A DNA stretch of 64,000 bases from Caballeronia pedi (GTDB taxonomy: Bacteria > Pseudomonadota > Gammaproteobacteria > Burkholderiales > Burkholderiaceae): the NCBI RefSeq assembly GCF_001544915.2, contig NZ_FCOE02000004.1, forward strand, positions 1 to 64,000. The letters run 5' to 3'. The stretch's first letter is position 1; every line of letters starts with the position of its first letter. A program made the position numbers and the translations under genes. Under the pieces are notes generated by a model, which did no database searches, was not told the origin of the DNA, and saw only the letters and a list, made by a program, of their open reading frames with translations. Below, in pieces: positions 53,753 through 62,446 of the stretch.

Positions 53753-55272
53753 ATCAACGGATCACGCAGGATGGACTAAGCGCGCTCGAACAGGAAATCG
53801 CGCGCGCATCGTTCGGCCCGCTCGCTCACGACGAATCCGTCGGCGACGAATCGCCCGACGAACTCGCCGCGCGCACCATCGCCGAACTGGCCGATATCGC
53901 CGGCAATCCGCACATCGACGCGTGGCGCGAAACGCTCGATGCGCTCAAGTCGCGCAACGCGATCGCGAAGCCGTTGCGGCCGTGCGGGCGTCTGACGCGT
54001 GCTGCCGGGCTCGTGCTCGAAGCGGTCGGCCTGAAGATGGGCGTCGGCTCCGAATGCATGATCGAGTTGCCGCCCGGCAGCGCGATTCCGACCGCCGAAG
54101 CCGAAGTGGTCGGCTTTTCGGGCGACAAGCTCTTTCTGATGCCGACCACCGAAGTGGCCGGCCTTCTGCCCGGCGCGCGCGTCTATCCGCTCGAAAGCGC
54201 GCCGATCAACGATCCGATGGCCGGCGCGAAGCGCTTGCCGGTCGGCTGGGAAATGCTCGGGCGCGTGGTCGATGCGTCGGGCCGCCCGCTCGACGGGCTC
54301 GGTCCGCTCGGCGCGAAAGTCGATGCGCCGCTGAACGCGCCGGTCATCAACCCGCTGAACCGCGAGCCGATCCACAAGGTGCTCGATGTCGGCGTGCGCG
54401 CGATCAACACGCTGCTGACGGTCGGGCGCGGCCAGCGCATGGGCCTGTTCGCGGGTTCGGGCGTCGGTAAGTCGGTGCTGCTCGGCACGATGGCGCGCTA
54501 CACGAGCGCGGAAGTGATCGTGATCGGGCTGATCGGCGAACGTGGCCGCGAAGTGAAGGAATTCATCGAGCAGATTCTCGGCGAGGATGGTCTCGCGCGC
54601 TCGGTCGTCGTCGCGGCGCCGGCGGACGTGTCGCCGGTGCTGCGGATGCAGGCCGCCGCGTACACCACTTCGCTCGCCGAATATTTCCGCGATCAGGGCA
54701 AGCACGTCCTGATGCTGATGGATTCGCTGACGCGTTACGCGATGGCGCAGCGCGAGATCGCGCTCGCGATCGGCGAGCCGCCCGCGACCAAGGGTTATCC
54801 GCCGTCGGTGTTCGCGAAGCTGCCCGCGCTCGTCGAACGTACGGGCAATGGTCCGGAAGGCGGCGGCTCGATCACCGCGTTCTACACCGTGCTCACCGAA
54901 GGCGACGATCAGCAGGACCCGATCGCCGACTCGGCGCGCGCGATTCTCGACGGCCATATCGTGCTGAACCGCTCGCTTGCGGAGGCTGGGCACTATCCGG
55001 CCATCGACATCGAGCAGTCGATCAGCCGCGCGATGACCGCGCTCATCGACGACAGGCATCTCGAACGCGTGCGTCTCTTCAAGCAGATGCTGTCGCGCTA
55101 TCAGCGCAACAAGGATCTGATCAACGTGGGCGCGTATTCGAGCGGGCGCGATGCGTTGCTCGACCGCGCGATCGCGCTGTATCCGCGCATGGAGTCGTTT
55201 TTGCAGCAAGGCTTTCGCGAGCAGGCGCCGTTCGAGCCGAGCATCGCGATGTTGAATCAACTGTTCGAATAG
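53746..55272 (+). CDS. fliI: Flagellum-specific export ATPase FliI
   Basis: 508 residues, somewhat longer than E. coli FliI because of an N-terminal extension of about 50 residues. Walker [33 protein letters not shown], Walker [19 protein letters not shown] and [16 protein letters not shown] are present. It energises delivery of export substrates. The start is GTG 53746 (or 53749), with GGAG nine bases upstream. Confidence 0.95.
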   Translation: MVNQRITQDGLSALEQEIARASFGPLAHDESVGDESPDELAARTIAELADIAGNPHIDAWRETLDALKSRNAIAKPLRPCGRLTRAAGLVLEAVGLKMGVGSECMIELPPGSAIPTAEAEVVGFSGDKLFLMPTTEVAGLLPGARVYPLESAPINDPMAGAKRLPVGWEMLGRVVDASGRPLDGLGPLGAKVDAPLNAPVINPLNREPIHKVLDVGVRAINTLLTVGRGQRMGLFAGSGVGKSVLLGTMARYTSAEVIVIGLIGERGREVKEFIEQILGEDGLARSVVVAAPADVSPVLRMQAAAYTTSLAEYFRDQGKHVLMLMDSLTRYAMAQREIALAIGEPPATKGYPPSVFAKLPALVERTGNGPEGGGSITAFYTVLTEGDDQQDPIADSARAILDGHIVLNRSLAEAGHYPAIDIEQSISRAMTALIDDRHLERVRLFKQMLSRYQRNKDLINVGAYSSGRDALLDRAIALYPRMESFLQQGFREQAPFEPSIAMLNQLFE

Positions 55273-55337
55273 TTTTCGACTAGTATCCGAAGCATTCGTC
55301 ATAAGAACGCCAAAAGACCATACGGGACCGCCACGCC

Positions 55338-55787
55338 ATGACCAGGAATCTGCCGATCAACACGCTCATCGAACTTGCTGCTGAGGAACTCGACGCCGCC
55401 ACGAAGAAGCTCGGCAAACTTCAGCAGGAGCGCAACGACATCGAGACGCAGCTGAATTCGCTCGTGACCTATCGCGACGAATACCACGCGCGGTTCACGG
55501 CATCGGCGCAGGAGGGCACCACGGCGCAGACGCTGCGCAACTTCCAGGCGTTCGTCGATACGCTCGATTCAGCGATTGCGCAGCAACGCACGGCGCTCGT
55601 CATGGCCGATCAGCGCATCGAGGCGGCCAAGCCCGACTGGCGTCTGAAGAAGCAGAAGCTCGGCAGTTACGAAGTGCTGGCCGCGCGCGGCGAGGCGATG
55701 CTCGCGAAGAAAGCGGCGCGCGTCGAGCAGCGCGAAGCCGACGAGCACGCGGCCAAGGTGCTGCGCATGCGCGCCGAGCGTGCCTGA
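55338..55787 (+). CDS. fliJ: Flagellar export chaperone FliJ
   Basis: 149 residues, a long coiled coil. Blocks LAAEELDAATKKLGKLQQER and the C-terminal KKQKLGSYEVLAARGEAML are typical. It links FliI to FlhA. 65 bp after fliI and 34 bp before fliK. Confidence 0.93.
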   Translation: MTRNLPINTLIELAAEELDAATKKLGKLQQERNDIETQLNSLVTYRDEYHARFTASAQEGTTAQTLRNFQAFVDTLDSAIAQQRTALVMADQRIEAAKPDWRLKKQKLGSYEVLAARGEAMLAKKAARVEQREADEHAAKVLRMRAERA

Positions 55788-55821
55788 ACCGTTTTTAACC
55801 CATTGCATTTGAGAGACTCGT

Positions 55822-57159
55822 ATGTCCTCCGTATCTTTCCTCGGCGCGCTGACGGGCGCCGCGTCATCGAGCAAGGCCGCGGCGCAGCGCGCGGCGAGCG
55901 CGGGCGCGTCGTTCGGCATGACGCTGCAAGGCATCACCGACCGCGCCAATGCCGACGCGCAGGCGGCGAAGGCGCTGGCGGATTCATCGGCCGATAAATC
56001 GAGCGTGCATGACGCGCCGAAGCCGGACGACAGCGCTGCCGATGCCGCGTCGAAGAGCGACGACGCGTCGGATGCGCAGGCTGCGTCGAAGCCCGATCGG
56101 ACGGACGCGCCGAAAGAGGCATCGAAGAACACGGGCAAGGACGCATCGAAGCCGGCGGCATCGGGGACTTCGTCGGATGCGACTGCTGCCGCTGCTGCGC
56201 AGGCGAAAGCGCGCGCGGATGAAGCCAACGCCGACGATACCGACACTGACGTCACGCTCTCCGATCTGACCAACGCCATTACCGCTTCGGCCGACGACGA
56301 CAAATCGACCGGCGAAACCCACAAGAGCAGCGATGCGAAGTCGGCGCAGGACCCGCTTCAGGCAGCGCTCGCAGCGATCAACAACCCGCCGGTCAATCCG
56401 ACGACCGCCAATGCCGCGGCGAATGGTTCCGTCGCGAGCGCGCGCGAAGGCGCGAAGGGCGAGGATCAAGGCGGTTTGTTCGGCAAGGGCGGAAAGGGTG
56501 CGGGTCTGGCCGTACTGGCGAGCAACGTGAACGCGGATGCCAAGGCGACCGATGCGACCGCGCTGGCCGTCGCGACGATGCCCGCGGATGCCGCGACCGC
56601 CGCCTACAAGCAAGCCGCCGATGCAGCCGCGCATGCGGTGGCGATGCAGGCCACATCCGCGAACTCGGCGGTGTCGAGCCCGCAAGGCGCGATGGCGTCG
56701 GCGACGAGCGCGGCGATTGCGCCGCACGTCGGCGCGTCCGGCTGGGACGATGCGTTCAGCCAGAAGGTCGTGTTTTTGTCGAAAGGGGATCAGCAGAGTG
56801 CTGAGCTGACTTTGAATCCCAAGGATCTGGGGCCGTTGCAGGTGACGTTGCAGGTTTCGGAGAATCACGCGCACGCGTTGTTTGTTTCGCAGCATGCGCA
56901 GGTGCGGGAGGCGGTCGAGGCCGCCATGCCGAAGCTGCGTGAGGCCATGGAAGCGAATGGCATCAGTCTCGGAAGTGCTTCGGTTTCGGATGGGGCTGCG
57001 TTTGGAAGGCAGTCGCAGCAGGAAAGCGGAGGGGAGCGCTCGTCCGGGGCGCGGGGTGGGCGTGGGGTTGGTGGGATCGGTGGGGGGGATGATTCGGTCG
57101 CTTCCAGCTTGAGTTTGCCGGTGCGGCGCAGGGTTGGACTTGTCGATACGTTTGCCTGA
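55822..57159 (+). CDS. fliK: Flagellar hook-length control protein FliK
   Basis: 445 residues. The N-terminal two thirds are Ala/Asp/Lys/Ser rich and unstructured, as expected for the secreted ruler. The C-terminal Flg_hook domain (about 310-405) has AELTLNPKDLGPLQVTLQVS, then LFVSQHAQVREAVEAAMPKL. A Gly/Ser/Arg-rich tail follows. It measures hook length and switches FlhB. A large inverted repeat element follows in place of an ordinary short spacer to fliL. Confidence 0.92.
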   Translation: MSSVSFLGALTGAASSSKAAAQRAASAGASFGMTLQGITDRANADAQAAKALADSSADKSSVHDAPKPDDSAADAASKSDDASDAQAASKPDRTDAPKEASKNTGKDASKPAASGTSSDATAAAAAQAKARADEANADDTDTDVTLSDLTNAITASADDDKSTGETHKSSDAKSAQDPLQAALAAINNPPVNPTTANAAANGSVASAREGAKGEDQGGLFGKGGKGAGLAVLASNVNADAKATDATALAVATMPADAATAAYKQAADAAAHAVAMQATSANSAVSSPQGAMASATSAAIAPHVGASGWDDAFSQKVVFLSKGDQQSAELTLNPKDLGPLQVTLQVSENHAHALFVSQHAQVREAVEAAMPKLREAMEANGISLGSASVSDGAAFGRQSQQESGGERSSGARGGRGVGGIGGGDDSVASSLSLPVRRRVGLVDTFA

Positions 57160-57207
57160 TGGCGTGGGGGCTTTTGCTTTTGGTTTCGCCGGATCCCGTG
57201 ATCGTGG

Positions 57208-57780
57208 CGGTCTATTTGCGTTGCCCCTGTGCGGGGCGGCAGTCACTTTCTTTGCTGCTGCAAAGAAAGTAACCAAAGAAACAGCTTGTCCCAGCCGGAA
57301 CGCTTCATACCGGCCGCGGCACAGGCGATCAGTCTTGGCACAGCAGTAGCGAGTGCCCTCATAGGCCACATCGGGCGTGGTCCGCGCACGGTCTGCCACA
57401 TCGCGCCGCGCGCGTGGCTGGTTCAGCACTAAATGGCTCCGGCCCGCTTCGCGACCGACGGGTCCATCGGGTCTGCGTGTGCTTCTGCGTTTCTCTTTTC
57501 TCGTTGGTTTCCCTTGCATACCCGACGGCAGCGCGCAGCGCTGTGCCGAAGCTATTTCGTGCTGAACCAGTGCGCCTGGATTTCTAGCTCGTCGGACCGT
57601 GCGCGGTCCACGCCGGATTAGACCTTCGAGGGCACTCGCTACTGCTGTGCCCTAGCCGTTCGCCTGTGCCGCGGCCGGCATGAAGCGTTCCGGCTGGGAC
57701 AAGCTGTTTCTTTGGTTACTTTCTTTGCAGCAGCAAAGAAAGTGACTGCCGCCCCGCACAGGGGCAACACCAATAGACCG
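57208..57780. repeat. Large inverted repeat element between fliK and fliL
   Basis: Two arms of 153 bp each (57208-57360 and 57628-57780) are inverted copies differing at about nine positions by eye; six of these lie in one small block. Less similar inverted sequence continues inward (about 57361-57443 against 57544-57627), so nearly the whole element folds on itself. Each arm contains the palindrome ACTTTCTTTGC-N4-GCAAAGAAAGT (57245-57270 and 57718-57743). No transposase is encoded. The 809-bp spacer 57160-57968 otherwise has only flanking sequence and the fliL leader. It may be a MITE-like or REP-like intergenic repeat; short reading frames in it are not credible genes. Confidence 0.85.
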
Positions 57781-57900
57781 ACACGAATACAAGTTTCCCG
57801 AGAATCGCCCGTTAACAAACGCCAAAGAGAAAGCGCAATAAGCCCGCGCCAGGGCCCCAAAGAGGGTTCAAACCAATCGGATGGAATAACCCCAAATCCC

Positions 57901-57958
57901 CCCTCTGTTCGACCCATCGCTTTACACGGCGATAGCCAACAATTCACCCTATCGAAAG
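57901..57958 (+). promoter_or_regulatory. Shared flagellar leader module, fliL copy
   Basis: 58 bases: CCCTCTGTTCG, N3, CATCG, N17, CAACAATTCA, N1, CCTATCGAAAG. The same blocks at the same spacing occur before fliP at 60499-60556. The end of the module is ten bases before the fliL start, next to its ribosome site. A common promoter or activator site of middle flagellar genes is the simplest reading. Confidence 0.65.
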
Positions 57959-57968
57959 AGGCAAGCAA

Positions 57969-58457
57969 ATGGCTACCACGACCGCAAACCAGCAATCCAT
58001 CGTTCCCGCGAAGAGCGGCAAGCTCAAAAAGATCCTGATCATCGCCATCGGCGCGATCGTGCTGCTCGGCGCGGGAGCCGGCGGTGCTTACTTCTTCCTC
58101 GGCAAGACCCACGGCGCGGCCAAACCCGCGCCCGAACCGCCGCCCGTGTTCTTCCCGCTGGAATCGCTCACAGTGAACCTCCAGTCCGACGACGGCAGCA
58201 TGCACTATCTGCGCGCCGGCCTCACGCTCAAGCTGAAAGACGAAAAGGTCCAGTTGCTCGTCACCGAGCACATGCCCGAAGTCCGCAGCCGCGTGCTGCT
58301 CCTGCTCTCAGGCAAACGCCCCGACGATCTCGCGACCGTCGACGGCAAGAAACAGCTCGCCAACGAGCTACGCGCGGCGGTCGAAACCGCGGCGAGCACC
58401 GCTGAAAAGCCGGTGCGCGTCGAGGAAGTGCTGTTCACCGAATTCGTCGTCCAGTAA
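57969..58457 (+). CDS. fliL: Flagellar basal body-associated protein FliL
   Basis: 162 residues. Cytoplasmic N-terminus, one membrane segment near 17-42 (ILIIAIGAIVLLGAGAGG), then the periplasmic domain VFFPLESLTVNLQSDDGSMH with YLRAGLTLKL. It supports stator function at the motor. GAGG is seven bases before the ATG. Starts the fliLMNO run. Confidence 0.94.
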   Translation: MATTTANQQSIVPAKSGKLKKILIIAIGAIVLLGAGAGGAYFFLGKTHGAAKPAPEPPPVFFPLESLTVNLQSDDGSMHYLRAGLTLKLKDEKVQLLVTEHMPEVRSRVLLLLSGKRPDDLATVDGKKQLANELRAAVETAASTAEKPVRVEEVLFTEFVVQ

Positions 58458-58481
58458 CGCCGCATCAGCGAGTAACCACTC

Positions 58482-59480
58482 ATGGGCCACGAAGAGTTCA
58501 TGTCGCAGGAGGAGGTCGATGCCCTCCTCAAAGGCGTCACCGGCGAAATCGATCAGGAAACTGACGAGAAAAAACCCGTCGGCGTACGTCCCTACAACAT
58601 CGCGACGCAGGAACGCATCGTCCGCGGCCGGATGCCCGGCCTCGAAATCATCAACGACCGCTTCGCGCGTCTCATGCGCGTGGGCATCTTCAACTTCATG
58701 CGGCGCTCGGCGGAAATCTCCGTCGGCCCGGTGAAGGTGCAGAAGTACAGCGAATTCACGCGCAACCTGCCGATCCCGACCAATCTCAACCTGGTCCATG
58801 TGAAGCCTCTGCGCGGCACGTCGCTGTTCGTGTTCGATCCGAACCTCGTGTTCTTCGTGGTCGACAACCTGTTCGGCGGCGACGGGCGCTTTCACACGCG
58901 CGTCGAAGGCCGCGAGTTCACGCAAACCGAGCAACGCATCATCAGCAAGCTGCTCAATCTCGTGTTCGAGCACTACGCCACGTCGTGGCGCAGCGTGAAG
59001 CCGCTGCAGTTCGAATACATGCGCTCGGAGATGCACACGCAGTTCGCCAACGTGGCGACGCCGAACGAGATCGTCATCGTGACGCAGTTCACGATCGAAT
59101 TCGGTTCGACGGGCGGCACGCTGCACATCTGCATGCCGTACTCGATGATCGAGCCGATCCGCGACGTGCTCTCCTCGCCGATCCAGGGCGAAGCGCTCGA
59201 AGTGGACCGCCGCTGGGTGCGCGTGCTGTCGCAGCAGGTGCAGTCCGCCGAAGTGGAACTGACGGTGGATCTCGCCGAGATCCGCTCGTCGTTCGAACAG
59301 ATTCTCAACATGCGCGCGGGCGACGTGCTGCCGATCGATGTTCCGGAGCACGTCGTCGCGAAAGTGGATGGCGTGCCGGTCATGGAATGCGGCTACGGAA
59401 TTTTCAATGGTCAATACGCGCTGCGCGTGCAGAAGATGATCAGCGCGAGCGATACGATGAAGGAAGGTGGATATGAGTGA
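58482..59480 (+). CDS. fliM: Flagellar motor switch protein FliM
   Basis: 332 residues. The N-terminal CheY-P-binding peptide reads MSQEEVDALLKG, followed by RMPGLEIINDRFARLMR, the GGDGRF motif that contacts FliG, and a C-terminal SpoA domain. The start at 58482 gives MGHEEF before that peptide, like E. coli MGD; ATG 58500 is an alternative. Overlaps fliN by 8 bp. Confidence 0.96.
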   Translation: MGHEEFMSQEEVDALLKGVTGEIDQETDEKKPVGVRPYNIATQERIVRGRMPGLEIINDRFARLMRVGIFNFMRRSAEISVGPVKVQKYSEFTRNLPIPTNLNLVHVKPLRGTSLFVFDPNLVFFVVDNLFGGDGRFHTRVEGREFTQTEQRIISKLLNLVFEHYATSWRSVKPLQFEYMRSEMHTQFANVATPNEIVIVTQFTIEFGSTGGTLHICMPYSMIEPIRDVLSSPIQGEALEVDRRWVRVLSQQVQSAEVELTVDLAEIRSSFEQILNMRAGDVLPIDVPEHVVAKVDGVPVMECGYGIFNGQYALRVQKMISASDTMKEGGYE

Positions 59481-59904
59481 TCTGATGCAGAACGACGCAC
59501 CCGGCGCGCCGGAAAAAGGCGAAGAGCTTTTGCTGGACGACTGGGCGAGCGCGCTCGCCGAACAGAACGGCAACGACACGCCAGTTGCAGCAAGCGCAGG
59601 CGTGTTCCAGCCGCTGTCGAAGGCCGCGGCGCCGTCGACGCGCAACGACATCGACATGATTCTCGACATCCCCGTGCAGATGACGGTGGAGCTCGGGCGC
59701 ACGAAGATCGCGATCCGCAATCTGCTGCAACTCGCGCAGGGCTCGGTCGTGGAGCTCGACGGCCTCGCCGGCGAGCCGATGGACGTGCTCGTGAACGGCT
59801 GTCTCATCGCGCAGGGCGAAGTGGTCGTCGTGAACGACAAGTTCGGCATTCGCCTGACCGACATCATCACGCCGTCCGAACGTATCCGGAAGTTGAATCG
59901 ATGA
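59473..59904 (+). CDS. fliN: Flagellar motor switch protein FliN
   Basis: 143 residues. The C-terminal SpoA domain ILDIPVQMTVELGRTKIAIR, LLQLAQGSVVELDGLAGEP and VVNDKFGIRLTDIITPSERI is unmistakable. ATG 59473 is preferred over the in-frame GTG at 59467, which lies within the AGGAAGG ribosome site. Overlaps fliO as ATGA. Confidence 0.96.
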   Translation: MSDLMQNDAPGAPEKGEELLLDDWASALAEQNGNDTPVAASAGVFQPLSKAAAPSTRNDIDMILDIPVQMTVELGRTKIAIRNLLQLAQGSVVELDGLAGEPMDVLVNGCLIAQGEVVVVNDKFGIRLTDIITPSERIRKLNR

Positions 59905-60392
59905 AACGCTTTGCCGCCTTGTTGTCCGCAGCGCCGCTTCTTGCGCGCGCCGCCGACATGAATGCCGTGAACCACGCCGCGCAGATTGCCTCGGGCGTCG
60001 GCGCGGGCACCGCGGTGCCGTCGCTCGGTTTCGGCGCGGTGCTGCAGACGCTCGTCGGGCTGGTCGTCGTGATCGGCTTCGTGTTCGGCTGCGCGTGGCT
60101 CGCGCGCAAGTTCGGCTATCAGGGCGGCAAGCGCAGCGGTCTCGTGAAGGTGGTGGGCGGCGCATCGCTCGGCAACAAGGAGCGCGTCGCTGTCATCGAA
60201 GTGGGCGATACGTGGCTCGTGCTCGGCGCCGGTCCCGGCAATGTGCGTCTCTTGCACACGATGCCCGCAGGATCGGCCGAAGTGGAAGGCATCGCGGCGC
60301 CGGCGCCGTCGTCGGCTGGCAGCTTCGGCGCGCGCTTTCGCGACGCCCTGGCCGGCGAAGCGAACAAGCGGCTCCAGAAGTTCGTCAAGTAA
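59901..60392 (+). CDS. fliO: Flagellar biosynthesis protein FliO
   Basis: 163 residues with a cleavable-looking N-terminal hydrophobic segment, a membrane segment near 50-70 (LQTLVGLVVVIGFVFGCAWL) and a cytoplasmic FliO domain (VKVVGGASLGNKERVAVIEV, LVLGAGPGNVRLLHTM). It helps FliP assemble. It ends 185 bp before fliP, across a spacer with a stem-loop and the shared leader module. Confidence 0.92.
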   Translation: MKRFAALLSAAPLLARAADMNAVNHAAQIASGVGAGTAVPSLGFGAVLQTLVGLVVVIGFVFGCAWLARKFGYQGGKRSGLVKVVGGASLGNKERVAVIEVGDTWLVLGAGPGNVRLLHTMPAGSAEVEGIAAPAPSSAGSFGARFRDALAGEANKRLQKFVK

Positions 60393-60412
60393 GTTCGTTC
60401 CGTTTGACCGAT

Positions 60413-60450
60413 ACATCGGGCGTGGTCCGCAAGGATCGAACGCCCGATGT
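60413..60450 (+). other. Stem-loop in the fliO-fliP spacer, sharing 18 nt with the fliK-fliL repeat
   Basis: An 11-bp perfect stem ACATCGGGCGT / ACGCCCGATGT with a 16-nt loop and no T run. The 18 bases ACATCGGGCGTGGTCCGC at 60413-60430 occur identically at 57368-57385 inside the large inverted repeat, so both spacers hold related repeat sequence. Effect on fliO-fliP read-through is unknown. Confidence 0.55.
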
Positions 60451-60498
60451 GCGTTTACGGCGAACGTTTCGCAATAGAACGAGTTAGCCCGGGTTTTC

Positions 60499-60556
60499 CC
60501 CTCTGTTCGCGTCATCGTTCGCGACCGGGATCGACAACAATTCAGCCTATCGAAAG
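60499..60556 (+). promoter_or_regulatory. Shared flagellar leader module, fliP copy
   Basis: Same block order and spacing as before fliL: CCCTCTGTTCG, N3, CATCG, N17, CAACAATTCA, N1, CCTATCGAAAG. It ends 21 bases before fliP. This argues that fliPQR has its own promoter although it follows fliLMNO on the same strand. Confidence 0.65.
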
Positions 60557-60577
60557 TGTTCGTCGGCGGGAGCAAGC

Positions 60578-61348
60578 ATGCAGGTCAGTCGTAACATCGC
60601 GCGTGGTGTGAAGATCGCGCTGCCAGTCATCATCGGGTTGACGCCGTATCTCGCGTTCGCGCAGAGCACGGCGGGCTTGCCGGCATTCAACACGAGCCCC
60701 GGCCCCAACGGCGGCACCACGTATTCGCTCAGCGTGCAGACGATGCTGCTGCTGACGATGCTCTCGTTCCTCCCCGCGATGGTCCTGATGATGACGAGCT
60801 TCACGCGCATCATCATCGTGCTGTCGCTGTTGCGCCAGGCGCTCGGCACGACGAGCACGCCGCCGAATCAGGTGCTCGTCGGCCTCGCGCTGTTCCTCTC
60901 GTTCTTCGTGATGTCGCCGGTGCTCGATCGCGCATACAACGACGCGTACAAGCCCTTCTCCGAAGGCCAGATCGCGATGGACCAGGCGATGACGCGCGGC
61001 GTCGCGCCGTTCAAGCAGTTCATGCTGAAGCAGACGCGCGAAACCGATCTCGCGCTGTTCGCGCGCATTTCGAAGGCCCCGCCGATGAACGGCCCCGAGG
61101 ACGTGCCGCTGTCGCTGCTCGTGCCGTCGTTCGTCACGAGCGAGCTGAAGACGGGTTTTCAGATCGGCTTCACGATCTTCATTCCGTTTCTCATCATCGA
61201 CATGGTGGTGGCGAGCGTGCTGATGTCGATGGGCATGATGATGGTGTCGCCCACGACCATCGCGCTGCCGTTCAAGCTGATGCTGTTCGTGCTCGTCGAT
61301 GGCTGGCAGTTGCTGATCGGCTCGCTGGCGCAAAGTTTCGTATCCTGA
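60578..61348 (+). CDS. fliP: Flagellar export gate protein FliP
   Basis: 256 residues with an N-terminal signal peptide ([18 protein letters not shown]), unusual for inner-membrane proteins but typical of FliP. The blocks [40 protein letters not shown] and the C-terminal [20 protein letters not shown] are standard. It forms the core of the FliPQR export gate. GGAG stands six bases before the ATG. Confidence 0.96.
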   Translation: MQVSRNIARGVKIALPVIIGLTPYLAFAQSTAGLPAFNTSPGPNGGTTYSLSVQTMLLLTMLSFLPAMVLMMTSFTRIIIVLSLLRQALGTTSTPPNQVLVGLALFLSFFVMSPVLDRAYNDAYKPFSEGQIAMDQAMTRGVAPFKQFMLKQTRETDLALFARISKAPPMNGPEDVPLSLLVPSFVTSELKTGFQIGFTIFIPFLIIDMVVASVLMSMGMMMVSPTTIALPFKLMLFVLVDGWQLLIGSLAQSFVS

Positions 61349-61358
61349 GGAGACGCGC

Positions 61359-61628
61359 ATGACACCCGAATCCGTCATGACCATGGCGCATCAGGCGATG
61401 TACGTCGCCTTGTTGCTCGCTGCGCCGCTGTTGCTGGTCGCGCTCGTCGTCGGTCTGGTCGTGAGCCTGTTTCAGGCGGCCACGCAGATCAACGAGTCGA
61501 CGCTGTCGTTCATCCCGAAGCTGATCGCGGTGGCGGTGACGCTCGTGATCGCGGGTCCGTGGATGCTGTCGACATTGCTCGACTACATGCGCCACGTCTT
61601 CACGATCACGCCCGCGATCACGGGCTGA
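61359..61628 (+). CDS. fliQ: Flagellar export gate protein FliQ
   Basis: 89 residues with two membrane segments: MYVALLLAAPLLLVALVVGL and FIPKLIAVAVTLVIAGPWML, joined by SLFQAATQINESTLSF. This is the standard FliQ layout. GAGGAG stands just upstream of the ATG. 10 bp after fliP. Confidence 0.96.
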   Translation: MTPESVMTMAHQAMYVALLLAAPLLLVALVVGLVVSLFQAATQINESTLSFIPKLIAVAVTLVIAGPWMLSTLLDYMRHVFTITPAITG

Positions 61629-61650
61629 GTCACGGGCTGAGATTCGTTCG

Positions 61651-62442
61651 ATGTTCTCCGTCACCTACGCGCAACTGAACGGCTGGCTCACGGCGTTTCT
61701 GTGGCCGTTCGTGCGCATCCTCGCGCTGATCGCGACCGCGCCCGTGCTGAGTCACATGGCGATTCCGATGCGCGTGAAGATCGCGCTCGCCGCGTTCATC
61801 GCGCTGATCGTCGCGCCGACGCTTCCCGCCATGCCTCAGGCGACGGTGTTTTCCGCAGCGGGCGTGTGGATCATCGTGAATCAGTTTCTGATCGGCGCGG
61901 CTATCGGGATGGTGATGCAGATCGCGTTCGCCGCTGTCGATGCGGCCGGCGAGTTCATCGGCCAGCAAATGGGTCTCGGTTTCGCGATGCTTTACGATCC
62001 GCGCGCGGGTGGCAATGCGGTGGTCGTGTCGCGCTATCTGAACACGCTGGCGATGCTCGCGTTTCTCGTCTTCGATGGTCATCTGCAGCTTGTCAGCGCG
62101 CTTGTCGGCACGTTTCAGAGCGTGCCGATCGAGGCGAATGTGGTCGCGACGGCATCGCATGCGCAGGGATGGCGCGTGCTGGTGGGGTATGGTGGCAGTG
62201 TTTTTTCGACCGGATTGTTGCTCGCGTTGCCGATCGTGGCGGCGCTGCTGACCGCGAATCTCGCGCTCGGCATTCTCAATCGCGCCGCGCCGCAGATCGG
62301 GATTTTTCAGGTCGGCTTTCCGGTGACGATGCTCGTCGGGCTGCTCTTGCTGCAGTTGATGGTGCCGAATCTGATGCCGTTTTTTCAGCGGATCTTCGAT
62401 GTGGGGATCGCGCAGGTGGGGCGGGTGGCGGGGGCGCTTTGA
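61651..62442 (+). CDS. fliR: Flagellar export gate protein FliR
   Basis: 263 residues, six membrane segments. The blocks LTAFLWPFVRILALIATAPV, AAIGMVMQIAFAAVDAAGEF and GQQMGLGFAMLYDP are typical. It completes the FliPQR gate. Its stop is 4 bp from the stop of an unrecognised convergent gene. Confidence 0.95.
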   Translation: MFSVTYAQLNGWLTAFLWPFVRILALIATAPVLSHMAIPMRVKIALAAFIALIVAPTLPAMPQATVFSAAGVWIIVNQFLIGAAIGMVMQIAFAAVDAAGEFIGQQMGLGFAMLYDPRAGGNAVVVSRYLNTLAMLAFLVFDGHLQLVSALVGTFQSVPIEANVVATASHAQGWRVLVGYGGSVFSTGLLLALPIVAALLTANLALGILNRAAPQIGIFQVGFPVTMLVGLLLLQLMVPNLMPFFQRIFDVGIAQVGRVAGAL

Positions 62443-62446
62443 ATCG

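Noticed and set aside
57229..57432. Short reading frames inside the large inverted repeat (for example one with FFAAAKKVTKET)
   Set aside because: They translate the repeat hairpin itself, occur on both strands because of the symmetry and show no protein character.
57160..57968. A CRISPR array or insertion sequence in the fliK-fliL spacer
   Set aside because: There are two inverted arms, not a series of direct repeats with spacers, and no transposase or target-site duplication was seen.
57639..58271. A 210-codon minus-strand frame running from the repeat into fliL
   Set aside because: Half of it is antisense to fliL and half is repeat sequence; no credible product.
58368..60575. A 735-codon minus-strand frame across fliM, fliN and fliO
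   Set aside because: Antisense to three clear flagellar genes, with no domain and no ribosome site.
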